DNA from: a virus
Length of the DNA stretch: 22,686 bases
Reading direction: 5' to 3' (one strand)
IMG/VR virus record: IMGVR_UViG_3300023301_000120
Coordinates: 1 to 22,686 of that record
Numbering within the stretch: position 1 is the stretch's first letter; the number at the start of each line of letters is the position of its first letter. The translations under genes and the position numbers were made by a program. Shown piece by piece: positions 15,206-21,769 of the stretch. The notes under the pieces were generated by a model that did no database searches, had not been told where the DNA came from, and worked only from the letters and a program-made list of their open reading frames with translations.

Positions 15206-15619
15206 TTAACACGGAGAAACCAGATTAATTGTGAAGGATGTTGCGAACCCGCTAAGCGTTCCCTGGAACATCTGGTACTGCGGCTCTTTGAGTATAGATG
15301 TTAGTTTTGTTGTCGAAGGAACCAATAGGCTGTCTAGGAAGATGTCACTTAGCAGATCCATTTCTGCTATTATGGCCTCGCGCTTTTCTGGTGTTGTATC
15401 AGGCCGGTCCTCTTTCCAGAAGCCCACCACGATATTAGCACTGTCGAAAACGCCATCAGGGGCACCCCGCGCATCGCTTACCGTGAACGGTAGTAGTGTG
15501 ACCAGAGGGTAAGTTCCTGAGTAGCCTTGCGAAAAGTCCACTAATCGACCATGGATGAAACGCATGCTGTTGGGCGTTGCGGCTCTGCACACGTCTACGA
15601 TGTTTTGGTAGTTTGCCAT
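15206..15619 (-). CDS. Tail terminator-like virion protein candidate
   Basis: 137 residues from ATG 15619. Mixed alpha/beta: an N-terminal helix (Y-Q-N-I-V-D-V-C-R-A-A), a V-D-F-S-Q-G-Y-S-G-T-Y-P-L-V-T-L-L-P-F strand region, a long helix (P-E-K-R-E-A-I-I-A-E-M-D-L-L-S-D-I-F-L-D-S-L) and a final strand (F-A-T-S-F-T-I-N-L-V-S-P-C). Length and its place directly before the gp10-like gene fit a tail terminator or neck protein. The first gene after the terminator at 15671-15694, so it needs its own promoter or read-through; a 10-bp palindrome TACCATGGTA lies in its leader (15654-15663). Confidence 0.45.
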   Translation of the reverse strand: MANYQNIVDVCRAATPNSMRFIHGRLVDFSQGYSGTYPLVTLLPFTVSDARGAPDGVFDSANIVVGFWKEDRPDTTPEKREAIIAEMDLLSDIFLDSLLVPSTTKLTSILKEPQYQMFQGTLSGFATSFTINLVSPC

Positions 15620-15670
15620 ACTGGCGGTTAATATAGATCAAAAAGTTTGGAACTACCATGGTATGGGGTA

Positions 15671-15694
15671 AAAAAAATAAGCCCCGAAGGGCTT
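15671..15694 (-). terminator. Rho-independent terminator after zinc-ribbon gene
   Basis: On the minus strand AAGCCC (15694-15689), loop TTCG, GGGCTT (15684-15679), then A and a run of T residues (15677-15670). The C-UUCG-G tetraloop is exceptionally stable. It lies 8 nt downstream of the stop at 15703. Confidence 0.88.
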
Positions 15695-15702
15695 TTAGTT
15701 AA

Positions 15703-16062
15703 TCACTGGGTTTTAATCTCTTTGACTTTTTGGATGAACTCGGCCCTACCATTAGTTTGCATAAGCTGCGCTACAATTCCAAGCCAGTGGGCTTGGCTGT
15801 ATTTGTTAGTCCCAAACTTACGCGTTAAAATCCTACAGGCCATATTTTCCGCATTCTCCAGTTTATCGTCGTATGTTTTTACATAAGCAGCCACCTGCTT
15901 TTTATCAAAACCATGTTTTTTGTGCGCGCAGGTGGATCCATAGTAACGCTCTTCCCCCTCTATGGTTACACAAAAGGTTCCTTTTAAACCAGTTTTGCCA
16001 CAACATTCGCACTCGTTAACTGAATCCGTAAAACCTATTATCTTTATGCCTTCGTTTTCCAT
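15703..16062 (-). CDS. Small zinc-ribbon protein, stand-alone gene
   Basis: 119 residues from ATG 16062. Residues 18-47 hold C-E-C-C-G-K-T-G-L-K-G-T-F-C and, after a strand, R-Y-Y-G-S-T-C-A-H-K-K-H: Cys18/20/21/31/45 with His47/50, a likely zinc site. The 'GF....C.CCGk..LK.....yyGs.CA.k' pattern recurs in phage and bacterial small proteins of unknown role. The C-terminal part is helical (Q-V-A-A-Y-V-K-T-Y-D-D-K-L-E-N-A-E-N). The gene stands alone inside the virion operon: its own palindromic operator upstream (16073-16107) and a strong terminator downstream. That layout resembles a moron, a separately regulated accessory gene. Function unknown. Confidence 0.7.
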   Translation of the reverse strand: MENEGIKIIGFTDSVNECECCGKTGLKGTFCVTIEGEERYYGSTCAHKKHGFDKKQVAAYVKTYDDKLENAENMACRILTRKFGTNKYSQAHWLGIVAQLMQTNGRAEFIQKVKEIKTQ

Positions 16063-16072
16063 AACACTAATG

Positions 16073-16107
16073 TAAACAAAGTTTAACGATCTACCAAACT
16101 TTGTTTA
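16073..16107. promoter_or_regulatory. Inverted repeat operator upstream of zinc-ribbon gene
   Basis: TAAACAAAGTTT (16073-16084) and AAACTTTGTTTA (16096-16107) are perfect inverted 12-bp arms with an 11-bp spacer; the left arm lies within TGTAAACAAAG (16071-16081), the same 11-mer found in the 18492-18866 region. It lies 10 bp upstream of the zinc-ribbon ATG, where a bound repressor would block transcription. Confidence 0.7.
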
Positions 16108-16119
16108 ATAATACCCGAT

Positions 16120-16815
16120 TTATTTTTTAGGCCCTTGGCTTTTTCTTTCTTCGATGCTTCTTAAATTTTCTTGGTATCTACTCTTCGCTAGTTGGTATGT
16201 TAGCTCTAGATACACTTCTTCGGCGGTCCAGTTGTATATATCGTAAGGCCTTGCGTGGTACTTCGCCGCTATGCTTTCGCATATCCCATAGGTTCCAAAA
16301 GTGTGAAGCGCGTCTACCCCGGCCTCCTCCTCTTCGTCGGTCGGCTTTTCGCTACTCAGGTCTTTGAACCGGTTAAGCAATTCGTTAAGATCCTGGTAGA
16401 TCATTGCTCCGAGGGCCAACGCCGGCGCAGCGGGACCGCTTAGGTAGCCCTCCCCAAAGTATATTTCCACAAGGTCAAGAAAGAGCTTGTAAGGTGCTTT
16501 GCCTTCCAACGCCTTTGCCTTTGCGCGCTCTGCCTGCCCGAAAGTGCCTCCCGCAACATCAACCTTTGGCGGGTCGTAGTTTGGTGGCAAGGCATCCGCG
16601 ATCTCGCTTAGCTCGTCTATGAAGCTGACTATCTCATAGAGGGCTAAGACTTCTTCGGTTGTTAAGGCCCCCACCTCTTCGGCGGTTAGGCCGCTAAGTG
16701 CACGAATTACTTGTCTAGGTGTGTGCTTCTTAATACCTATCAGGTCTTCGACCGAAACATCGTTATAGCATTTCGCTATAGAAGTTGCCTTTCGTTTGCC
16801 TTTTGGCTTTGCCAT
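16120..16815 (-). CDS. Hypothetical virion-operon protein, tail assembly chaperone possible
   Basis: 231 residues from ATG 16815. The first 53 bp overlap the terL 3' end in another frame; no other Met is available near the N-terminus. Basic start (M-A-K-P-K-G-K-R-K), a helical middle (E-V-L-A-L-Y-E-I-V-S-F-I-D-E-L-S-E-I), a P-P-N-Y-D-P-P-K linker, an acidic T-D-E-E-E-E-A stretch, and a C-terminal region A-R-P-Y-D-I-Y-N-W-T-A-E-E-V-Y-L-E-L that recalls the 'p...v..w...e' of tail assembly chaperones. No second overlapping reading frame with a slippery site was identified. The function is not established; it may equally be a head or neck component. Confidence 0.5.
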   Translation of the reverse strand: MAKPKGKRKATSIAKCYNDVSVEDLIGIKKHTPRQVIRALSGLTAEEVGALTTEEVLALYEIVSFIDELSEIADALPPNYDPPKVDVAGGTFGQAERAKAKALEGKAPYKLFLDLVEIYFGEGYLSGPAAPALALGAMIYQDLNELLNRFKDLSSEKPTDEEEEAGVDALHTFGTYGICESIAAKYHARPYDIYNWTAEEVYLELTYQLAKSRYQENLRSIEERKSQGPKK

Positions 16816-18034
16816 GGGATTTTCCTTTGTAGTCGGTTTGGTTCATTAGCATAAGATAGGTTAGACCCCAGACAATTGCGTCCACTCGGTTAGGAGAACT
16901 GCCTTTGGTTGGGTCCCAAGTGGTCATTTCTATCTCCAGCTCGTTCAAATTGCCAAAGTGGAATATTTTGCCCTGCTCGTATAGGTTAACAATGGGCTCC
17001 GCCCTCGTTACTTTGCCCCTACTTGCATTCACTTTTTTGTAAGCGATCGTATTATCCACGGATCTGATTACCGCTTCGATGAAGTCCCCGCCGTTGTTTA
17101 CCTCCCCTATAATTATGTTTGCCTTCCATTTGTGATACAGCCTAATCGCTTGTGTTGCCATTCCGTTTGGTGTATAGATCCCACTTGCGTCGTCGAACAC
17201 ATACCCATTGCCATCTACGCCTAAGCCGACAGCCAATATTCCATGTTCGTCGGACTTCGGGTCCGATGTTACGGCTGGGTCAATTGGTATTGCTATCCTT
17301 TTCATTGCCGGCAGCTCAGGTACATTCTTAATTATGCCATAGCTCCACAACGCCCCCTCGACATCTTCGTAGTCCAACCCTTCAAAGTCCCGGTCGTATT
17401 TCTTCCGGTTTTTCTCTTTGACGGCAAGCCTTTTCTGGTGCCAAGATTCCGAAAGGTTTGTATAGTTGTCTCGGAAGGTACTTATTACTCGGTCGGTCAT
17501 GCCGTGGTAGAGTCCGTCAGGCTCAAAAAATTGCTTGTACTGCCAAGACTGCTTGTGTAGCGCGTTGGATACCAGAACTATCTTGTTTGAAGCTATTATA
17601 GATCTAATCGACTCGTCGAGCTTGTCGAATGAGTCTTGGTCCGGGTGCTCTTCGAACTCGTCGTATATAACGTCAGTTAGCCCTTGTATTGATTTCAGGT
17701 TTGCCGTTTGGTTAAGGGAGGAAGCCTTCACGCCCTTGAATATTATCTTCGACCCGGTGGCCTTGTTTGTAATCTCGGAACCAGATATATGGAAATTATC
17801 CCTGCAGGAGTTGACGTCCATTTGCGTTTCAAATTCTGGAACTATGGACACATAGGCGGATACCATTGTATATCTCAGGAATAGAACAACCCTGCCGGTG
17901 TCAAAGGTAAGTCGTAGGGCGTAATCAGATATTGCAAAAGATTTGCCAGACCCCCGCCCGCCCTTCTCGTAGACATACCTTTGCGTGGAGGCATACAATG
18001 CCTTGTGCTTATCGTTAATCCTTGGCACCTGCAA
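16763..18034 (-). CDS. terL: Terminase large subunit
   Basis: Up to 423 residues. It is the ATP-driven motor and nuclease that cuts and packages DNA. Walker A G-G-R-G-S-G-K-S at 25-32, Walker B V-I-Y-D-E at 122-126, coupling motif V-L-V-S-N at 153-157. The nuclease domain shows D252 (I-P-I-D-P-A-V-T), E311 (I-I-G-E-V-N-N-G-G-D) and D385 in S-P-N-R-V-D-A-I-V-W-G, the last typical of the Terminase_6C type. There is no ATG: a stop lies 9 nt upstream of TTG 18034, and GTG 18028 is the other option; both fall inside the end of terS, so TerL is translationally coupled to TerS with a non-ATG start. Confidence 0.93.
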   Translation of the reverse strand: MQVPRINDKHKALYASTQRYVYEKGGRGSGKSFAISDYALRLTFDTGRVVLFLRYTMVSAYVSIVPEFETQMDVNSCRDNFHISGSEITNKATGSKIIFKGVKASSLNQTANLKSIQGLTDVIYDEFEEHPDQDSFDKLDESIRSIIASNKIVLVSNALHKQSWQYKQFFEPDGLYHGMTDRVISTFRDNYTNLSESWHQKRLAVKEKNRKKYDRDFEGLDYEDVEGALWSYGIIKNVPELPAMKRIAIPIDPAVTSDPKSDEHGILAVGLGVDGNGYVFDDASGIYTPNGMATQAIRLYHKWKANIIIGEVNNGGDFIEAVIRSVDNTIAYKKVNASRGKVTRAEPIVNLYEQGKIFHFGNLNELEIEMTTWDPTKGSSPNRVDAIVWGLTYLMLMNQTDYKGKSHGKAKRQTKGNFYSEML

Positions 18035-18491
18035 CCCACTCTATAGGCTTAATCCCTGTCGCTTTTAGGCTGGTGGCGTTCACTGTCTTGTCAGCTAGTC
18101 CAAGGTCCCTGGCAATTATAGAGGCGTTATACAGCCCGGCAGCTGCCCCTTCAAGCTTCCTTTCGTACATTATCTCCCTTGCGCACGTTATGACGTGAGT
18201 AAATTCTTTTCGCTTTTCGTACTCCAGAAAGGTTGGTAGCGTTATGCCTAGCCATATGCAAAGCCCCTCAACGGTTGTGCACCTTGCCAGGGTCCGCTTA
18301 AAGCTCTTAACCATTTCCTTGCCGCCCTCGCCTTTTAGTTTGATAAGCTGGGTTTCATATAGCGGGTTGGACTCAACGTCGCTAAAGTAAGCCGCTATGG
18401 CGTTAGCAAGGTCCTCCGGCTTCTCGAAGATCTTCGCCCGACCACTGAACAGTCTGGCTTTCCAGTATTCGTTTCCTTTTGGTGCTCCCAT
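18015..18491 (-). CDS. terS: Terminase small subunit (gp3-type DNA packaging protein)
   Basis: 158 residues from ATG 18491. The N-terminus M-G-A-P-K-G-N-E-Y-W-K-A-R is the signature of the P22 gp3-type DNA-packaging family ('GaPkGN.yw..r'). A helical centre with a helix-turn-helix-like V-E-G-L-C-I-W-L-G-I-T-L-P-T-F-L-E-Y-E segment (about 83-101) would recognise the packaging start site. The C-terminus (L-G-L-A-D-K-T-V-N-A) is the oligomer/TerL contact region in this family. It overlaps terL by 20 bp. First virion gene after the non-coding region 18492-18866, so a promoter, and perhaps the packaging site, lies there. Confidence 0.85.
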   Translation of the reverse strand: MGAPKGNEYWKARLFSGRAKIFEKPEDLANAIAAYFSDVESNPLYETQLIKLKGEGGKEMVKSFKRTLARCTTVEGLCIWLGITLPTFLEYEKRKEFTHVITCAREIMYERKLEGAAAGLYNASIIARDLGLADKTVNATSLKATGIKPIEWVAGAKD

Positions 18492-18559
18492 CTCATATTA
18501 TTTTTGTTTGTAATTTTACAAATATTCCCGGCAAAAAGCAAATGTAAACAAAGCCATTT

Positions 18560-18784
18560 CTTTGTTTACAAGCTAACTGCCTAACGATCAGCTGTTTATA
18601 CCGAATTGTAAACAAAGTAACAAGGATTCCCTTAATAGTGTGTAGCTGGTAGGGGTGTCTTCTTTTTACCTCCCTATAATACCACCACCCCCCTTACTAC
18701 TCTATATCTTTTATATATATATTGTTTATTGTTTACAATAGTAGATAGCGCGTTGATATTCAGGCAGTTAGCTTGTAAACAAAG
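18560..18784. repeat. 23-bp perfect inverted repeat, arms 179 bp apart
   Basis: The arm 18560-18582 is the exact reverse complement of 18762-18784. Each arm contains CTTTGTTTACA plus the adjoining AGCTAACTGCC, so the match extends well past the short motif. A second, nested pair is AGAGGTAAACAA (18783-18794) with TTGTTTACCTCT (18804-18815). Confidence 0.9.
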
Positions 18785-18823
18785 AGGTAAACAAAGACTT
18801 TTATTGTTTACCTCTCTTAAACG

Positions 18824-18844
18824 CAAAAAGTGCCCGTAGGCACT
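18824..18844 (-). terminator. Rho-independent terminator closing the DNA metabolism module
   Basis: On the minus strand AGTGCC (18844-18839), loop TACG, GGCACT (18834-18829), then TTTT (18828-18825). It lies 22 nt after the stop of the 59-residue gene and before the non-coding cluster. Confidence 0.75.
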
Positions 18845-18866
18845 CTCAATGATTATACTTATATTT

Positions 18867-19046
18867 TTACTGCTTTTCGGCAACTGTAACGACCAGTGCC
18901 TCGCTTGGGGAGAATATGAAAGCCATAGGAGCCTTGCCGCCCTGAACAACAGTGATTTTTGTGCCGGGTGCTTCGTTCTCTTTCAAGAGCTCCCTAAAAT
19001 GCTCCATTCTTTTTGGCCCTTTGAGTACTATTTCTACGCTTTTCAT
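18867..19046 (-). CDS. 59-residue hypothetical protein
   Basis: ATG 19046 to TAA 18869-18867. It overlaps the upstream coiled-coil gene by ATGA (19043-19046) and is followed by a terminator, so it is the last gene of the operon. The sequence alternates strand (V-E-I-V-L-K-G), helix (R-M-E-H-F-R-E-L-L-K-E-N-E), strand (K-I-T-V-V-Q-G), then M-A-F-I-F-S-P-S-E-A-L-V-V-T-V-A, a compact alpha/beta pattern. I do not recognise the family. Translational coupling supports that it is real. Confidence 0.65.
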   Translation of the reverse strand: MKSVEIVLKGPKRMEHFRELLKENEAPGTKITVVQGGKAPMAFIFSPSEALVVTVAEKQ

Positions 19047-19537
19047 ATCTTCCTGTTCATAATGTCTAGAATGTCTTCGATTGAATTAATTTGGGGCCGG
19101 TCTAGGGACTCCCAGGACTCTTCTAATTTTTCATAGAGCATCCTGCGGGACAGGTTACTTGTGTCCAAAACGCCCCTCTCTTCGCTGAACTCTTGCTCTT
19201 CAAGGCATTCGATTCTTGCTATAAGCAAACGTATCTCTTCGTCTTGAGCCTCTTGGATTTCACCAGATCGCTCAGCCCTCAGGGTAAGCGCTTCAACTTT
19301 CTGCAAGGATATTTCCAAAGCGGCCTGGCAAATCGCAAGACGCTTTGCCACCATGGAGCTCTCTGCCCTAACGCTAAGGCCAAACACCCTCACTTGGTTA
19401 ATGTAGTGGTCTTCAGATAACTCGGACACGCTTTTTTCCATGGTCTCTCCCAAGGACTTTTCTAGCCCGCTAATCTTATCCTTAATCACTTTGACCTGGT
19501 AGGCTAATAGCGATATTTTTTCTTTTATGTTTTCCAT
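19043..19537 (-). CDS. Coiled-coil hypothetical protein
   Basis: 164 residues from ATG 19537, 4 nt after the stop of the clamp-like gene. Strongly helical with heptads over residues about 1-115 (I-K-E-K-I-S-L-L-A-Y-Q-V-K-V-I-K-D-K-I-S and I-R-L-L-I-A-R-I-E-C-L-E-E-Q-E), then a charged tail (S-R-R-M-L-Y-E-K-L-E-E-S-W-E-S). No enzymatic motif. Its place after the clamp and helicase genes suggests an accessory to DNA replication or recombination, with no direct evidence. Confidence 0.6.
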   Translation of the reverse strand: MENIKEKISLLAYQVKVIKDKISGLEKSLGETMEKSVSELSEDHYINQVRVFGLSVRAESSMVAKRLAICQAALEISLQKVEALTLRAERSGEIQEAQDEEIRLLIARIECLEEQEFSEERGVLDTSNLSRRMLYEKLEESWESLDRPQINSIEDILDIMNRKI

Positions 19538-19541
19538 ATAA

Positions 19542-20075
19542 TTAAGATTTAATTTTGCAGGGCATAATTATAGCACGGCCGCTCCCTGTTATTTCAGTCA
19601 CTTCTACGGCTACGCATTCCCCAAAGAACTTGAAGCGCAGTGGCCCTGCCAGCACCTTGCAAAGCTTTGCAAGGTGCTCGGACGCCAGGCCTATCTGGTG
19701 AACCGGGTCGCCGCTTTCAGTCGGCCAAACCTGATCGAAGGCAGGAAACCTAAAGCCCTCAGCACTCGGAGCCACTATGTGAATCGTTCGCTTCGTTCCG
19801 TCTCTAAGGGTCCCGGTCAGAGTTTCGAAGTCCTTGTCTATTATAACGCTTTGGACTGACTTCACTGTTAACTTCTCCCAGTCCTTTGGCTCCACGGCAA
19901 AATCTACAGGGTCCTTGGACTCGACCCCTAAGTCTATGTAGAACCCTGTTGGGTACCTCACTACTATATGCCCATCGGTGGCTTGTATGTACTTTTCAGT
20001 GATTTGTATGTGCTTATAGCTCTCTCTAATCTCGCCTTTATTCGGGACTAAATGTAATTTCGGTAATGCTTGCAT
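19542..20075 (-). CDS. Short sliding-clamp-like (DnaN-type) protein
   Basis: 177 residues from ATG 20075. Residues 28-37 read K-Y-I-Q-A-T-D-G-H-I, matching the DnaN 'ATDGHRL' block. Further on, F-R-F-P-A-F-D-Q-V-W-P-T (about 108-119) matches the 'yPd...v.P' of the beta clamp, and the end A-V-E-V-T-E-I-T-G-S-G-R-A-I-I-M-P (about 155-171) matches the terminal strand with its 'MP' that packs at the clamp's partner site. Two clamp-type domains of about 90 residues fit, against three in bacterial DnaN (about 366 residues). It would tether polymerase or helicase/nuclease to DNA. Position directly after the SNF2 helicase fits. Family call from motifs only. Confidence 0.6.
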   Translation of the reverse strand: MQALPKLHLVPNKGEIRESYKHIQITEKYIQATDGHIVVRYPTGFYIDLGVESKDPVDFAVEPKDWEKLTVKSVQSVIIDKDFETLTGTLRDGTKRTIHIVAPSAEGFRFPAFDQVWPTESGDPVHQIGLASEHLAKLCKVLAGPLRFKFFGECVAVEVTEITGSGRAIIMPCKIKS

Positions 20076-20095
20076 ATTTTCTATGTTTAGTTTGA

Positions 20096-21514
20096 TTATT
20101 CATATTTTTTGATTAGATCCTTAACCGCGCCAACCAGCCCGGTGTCTGCCTTAACGGCTTCTATTAGTTCGCCTTCTGTTAGGTCTTTCTTTTGCAGGGA
20201 GTCGACCACCCTTTCATCGAGCGTCTTACTTACTATAATCCGGTATATGAAGACCTGCTTGGCTTTCTGCCCCTGCCTCCACAGCCTAGCAATTAGCTGC
20301 TTGTACAACTCCAAAGACCAATTAAGCCCGAACCATACGACGTAGTTACTGCCATTTTGTAGGTTGAGCCCATGGCCGCCACTGGCGGGGTGGAGGACTA
20401 GCATGTCAACAAGCCCGGCGTTCCAGTCGTCTATGTCTTGATGCCCAGTGAGCTGCCTAACATCTATTTTCTTACTGTACTTTGCCAAGATACGGGCAGC
20501 GTCGTGCTTGAATGCCACTGCAACAAGTAACGGCTTACCGTTTGCCGCCTCGCGTATCTCCTCCAAGGCGTCGAGCTTAAGGTCGTGCACCTTGTGGATG
20601 TTGCGGTCCTCGTCGTATAAGGCACCATTCCCGAACTGCAGCAACTTATTCGACAGAGCCGCCGCAGTTGCCACGCTTATTTCCTTCTCACCCAATTCGC
20701 TAATTAGGCTCAGCACTAATTCCTTTTCGAAGGTCTTGTACTTTTCAGTTAGATCTGCGTCAAAGTGCAGGAGATGATCTACTATTATTTTCTCCGGCAT
20801 GTCCAGATAGTCCTCCGCCTTCATGCTTATGCATATATCGCCTATCGCCTTGTGGATCCTGTTAGAGGAGCCCTCATCCTTAAGTGCATAGCTGTAGACT
20901 ACGCTTGCATTGCGTTTGTCCGGTTTGAAGTAGGTCTCTCGGAACCTGCCGATGCTATGGCCTAACCGCTCCCCACCATCGAGCAGGTACACTTGTGACC
21001 AGAGGTCTATTAGGCCGTTTGGGGCTGGCGTACCCGTCAACCCAACGACCCTGTTAACCGAACTACAAACGCGCTTAAGCGCTTTGAACCTTTGGCTTTT
21101 GTGGTTTTTGAAACTGCTCAGTTCGTCGAGTATGACCATATCGAAGGGCACGAAGCTCCCACCATACAGGTCACAGAGCCAAGGCACGTTATCCCGACTA
21201 ATCAAAAAAACCTCCGCTTCAACCTCCAGAGCAGCGCGCCGTTTCTTTTCGGGGCCTGATACCAAACTAAAAGTAAGGCTCTTTGTATGAGCCCATTTTT
21301 TGGCCTCCTGTTGCCATACACTTTCGACCACCCGCTTAGGCGCGACTACCAGAACGCGGTCTACTTCCAGGCTGTTGATTAATTCGCATATGGCTGTTAG
21401 GGTGGTTACCGTTTTGCCAAGTCCCATGTCTAAGAACAGACCAGCCCCGAGGTTGTCAATTATATGCTTTTTGCCGTAGCGCTGGTAGTCGTGGAGGTTG
21501 CTAATGTCTAGCAT
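20096..21514 (-). CDS. SNF2-family DNA helicase/ATPase
   Basis: 472 residues from ATG 21514. Motifs in order: a Q-motif-like L-H-D-Y-Q-R-Y-G at 7-14, Walker A D-M-G-L-G-K-T (29-35), V-V-A-P-K (56-60), D-E-L-S in place of DEAH (130-133), G-L-T-G-T-P (158-163), and in the second half L-H-P-A-S-G-G-H-G-L-N-L-Q (about 375-387) and Q-L-I-A-R-L-W-R-Q-G-Q (about 407-417). This is the standard SNF2/Rad54 order of phage helicases that translocate on double-stranded DNA. The first 14 bp overlap the upstream 88-residue gene. Pairing with a VRR-NUC nuclease two genes upstream is common in phages. Confidence 0.92.
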   Translation of the reverse strand: MLDISNLHDYQRYGKKHIIDNLGAGLFLDMGLGKTVTTLTAICELINSLEVDRVLVVAPKRVVESVWQQEAKKWAHTKSLTFSLVSGPEKKRRAALEVEAEVFLISRDNVPWLCDLYGGSFVPFDMVILDELSSFKNHKSQRFKALKRVCSSVNRVVGLTGTPAPNGLIDLWSQVYLLDGGERLGHSIGRFRETYFKPDKRNASVVYSYALKDEGSSNRIHKAIGDICISMKAEDYLDMPEKIIVDHLLHFDADLTEKYKTFEKELVLSLISELGEKEISVATAAALSNKLLQFGNGALYDEDRNIHKVHDLKLDALEEIREAANGKPLLVAVAFKHDAARILAKYSKKIDVRQLTGHQDIDDWNAGLVDMLVLHPASGGHGLNLQNGSNYVVWFGLNWSLELYKQLIARLWRQGQKAKQVFIYRIIVSKTLDERVVDSLQKKDLTEGELIEAVKADTGLVGAVKDLIKKYE

Positions 21515-21767
21515 ATGGATCCCTTTTCCTGGATACAGGGTAAGCTGTTAGCTCAGATAAGCTTTCTATCGCCTCTACAACGTCTGCATTTTCTAGGAGT
21601 TTAGAAACATTTTCGATGCTTGTCATATCGGTTGGAAAAACCAAATTGAATTCGCGGATGAGGTGCTCAAAGCTAACGTACGCAACATACCGTTGCGCTT
21701 CTTTGTAGCTACCAAAAGGTGCGCTACGGCCAGAAACGTAGAACATAGATTTTTCTGAGATTTTCAT
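21501..21767 (-). CDS. 88-residue hypothetical protein
   Basis: ATG 21767, 2 nt after the VRR-NUC stop (TAA 21772-21770); its end overlaps the helicase start by 14 bp. Mixed helix content (Y-K-E-A-Q-R-Y-V-A-Y-V-S-F-E-H-L-I-R-E-F and I-E-N-V-S-K-L-L-E-N-A-D-V-V-E-A-I-E-S-L) with a basic end (R-K-R-D-P-Y-A-R-H). Tight spacing on both sides supports that it is translated with the nuclease and helicase. I do not recognise the family. Confidence 0.6.
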   Translation of the reverse strand: MKISEKSMFYVSGRSAPFGSYKEAQRYVAYVSFEHLIREFNLVFPTDMTSIENVSKLLENADVVEAIESLSELTAYPVSRKRDPYARH

Positions 21768-21769
21768 AA

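Larger units (their letters stand above)
18492..18866. promoter_or_regulatory. Non-coding region with TGTAAACAAAG cluster; operator/origin/packaging-site candidate
   Basis: 375 bp without a credible gene. The core GTAAACA or its complement occurs seven times: TGTAAACAAAG 18543, CTTTGTTTACA 18560, TTGTAAACAAAG 18606, ATTGTTTACAAT 18728, TTGTAAACAAAG 18773, GTAAACAAAG 18787, TTGTTTACC 18804. The first two form a perfect palindrome with 6-bp spacer (18543-18570). TTTGTAA/TTACAAA (18507-18522) lies 16 bp before terS. The middle is AT-rich (about 18690-18740) with a pyrimidine-rich stretch on the plus strand (18656-18700). Such clusters are typical of repressor operators and of origin iterons; which applies here is unknown. 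Confidence 0.65.

Noticed and set aside
18674-18949. 91-codon frame on the minus strand across the non-coding cluster
   Set aside because: It crosses the terminator at 18824-18844 and the operator cluster, and overlaps the better supported, coupled 59-residue gene in another frame.
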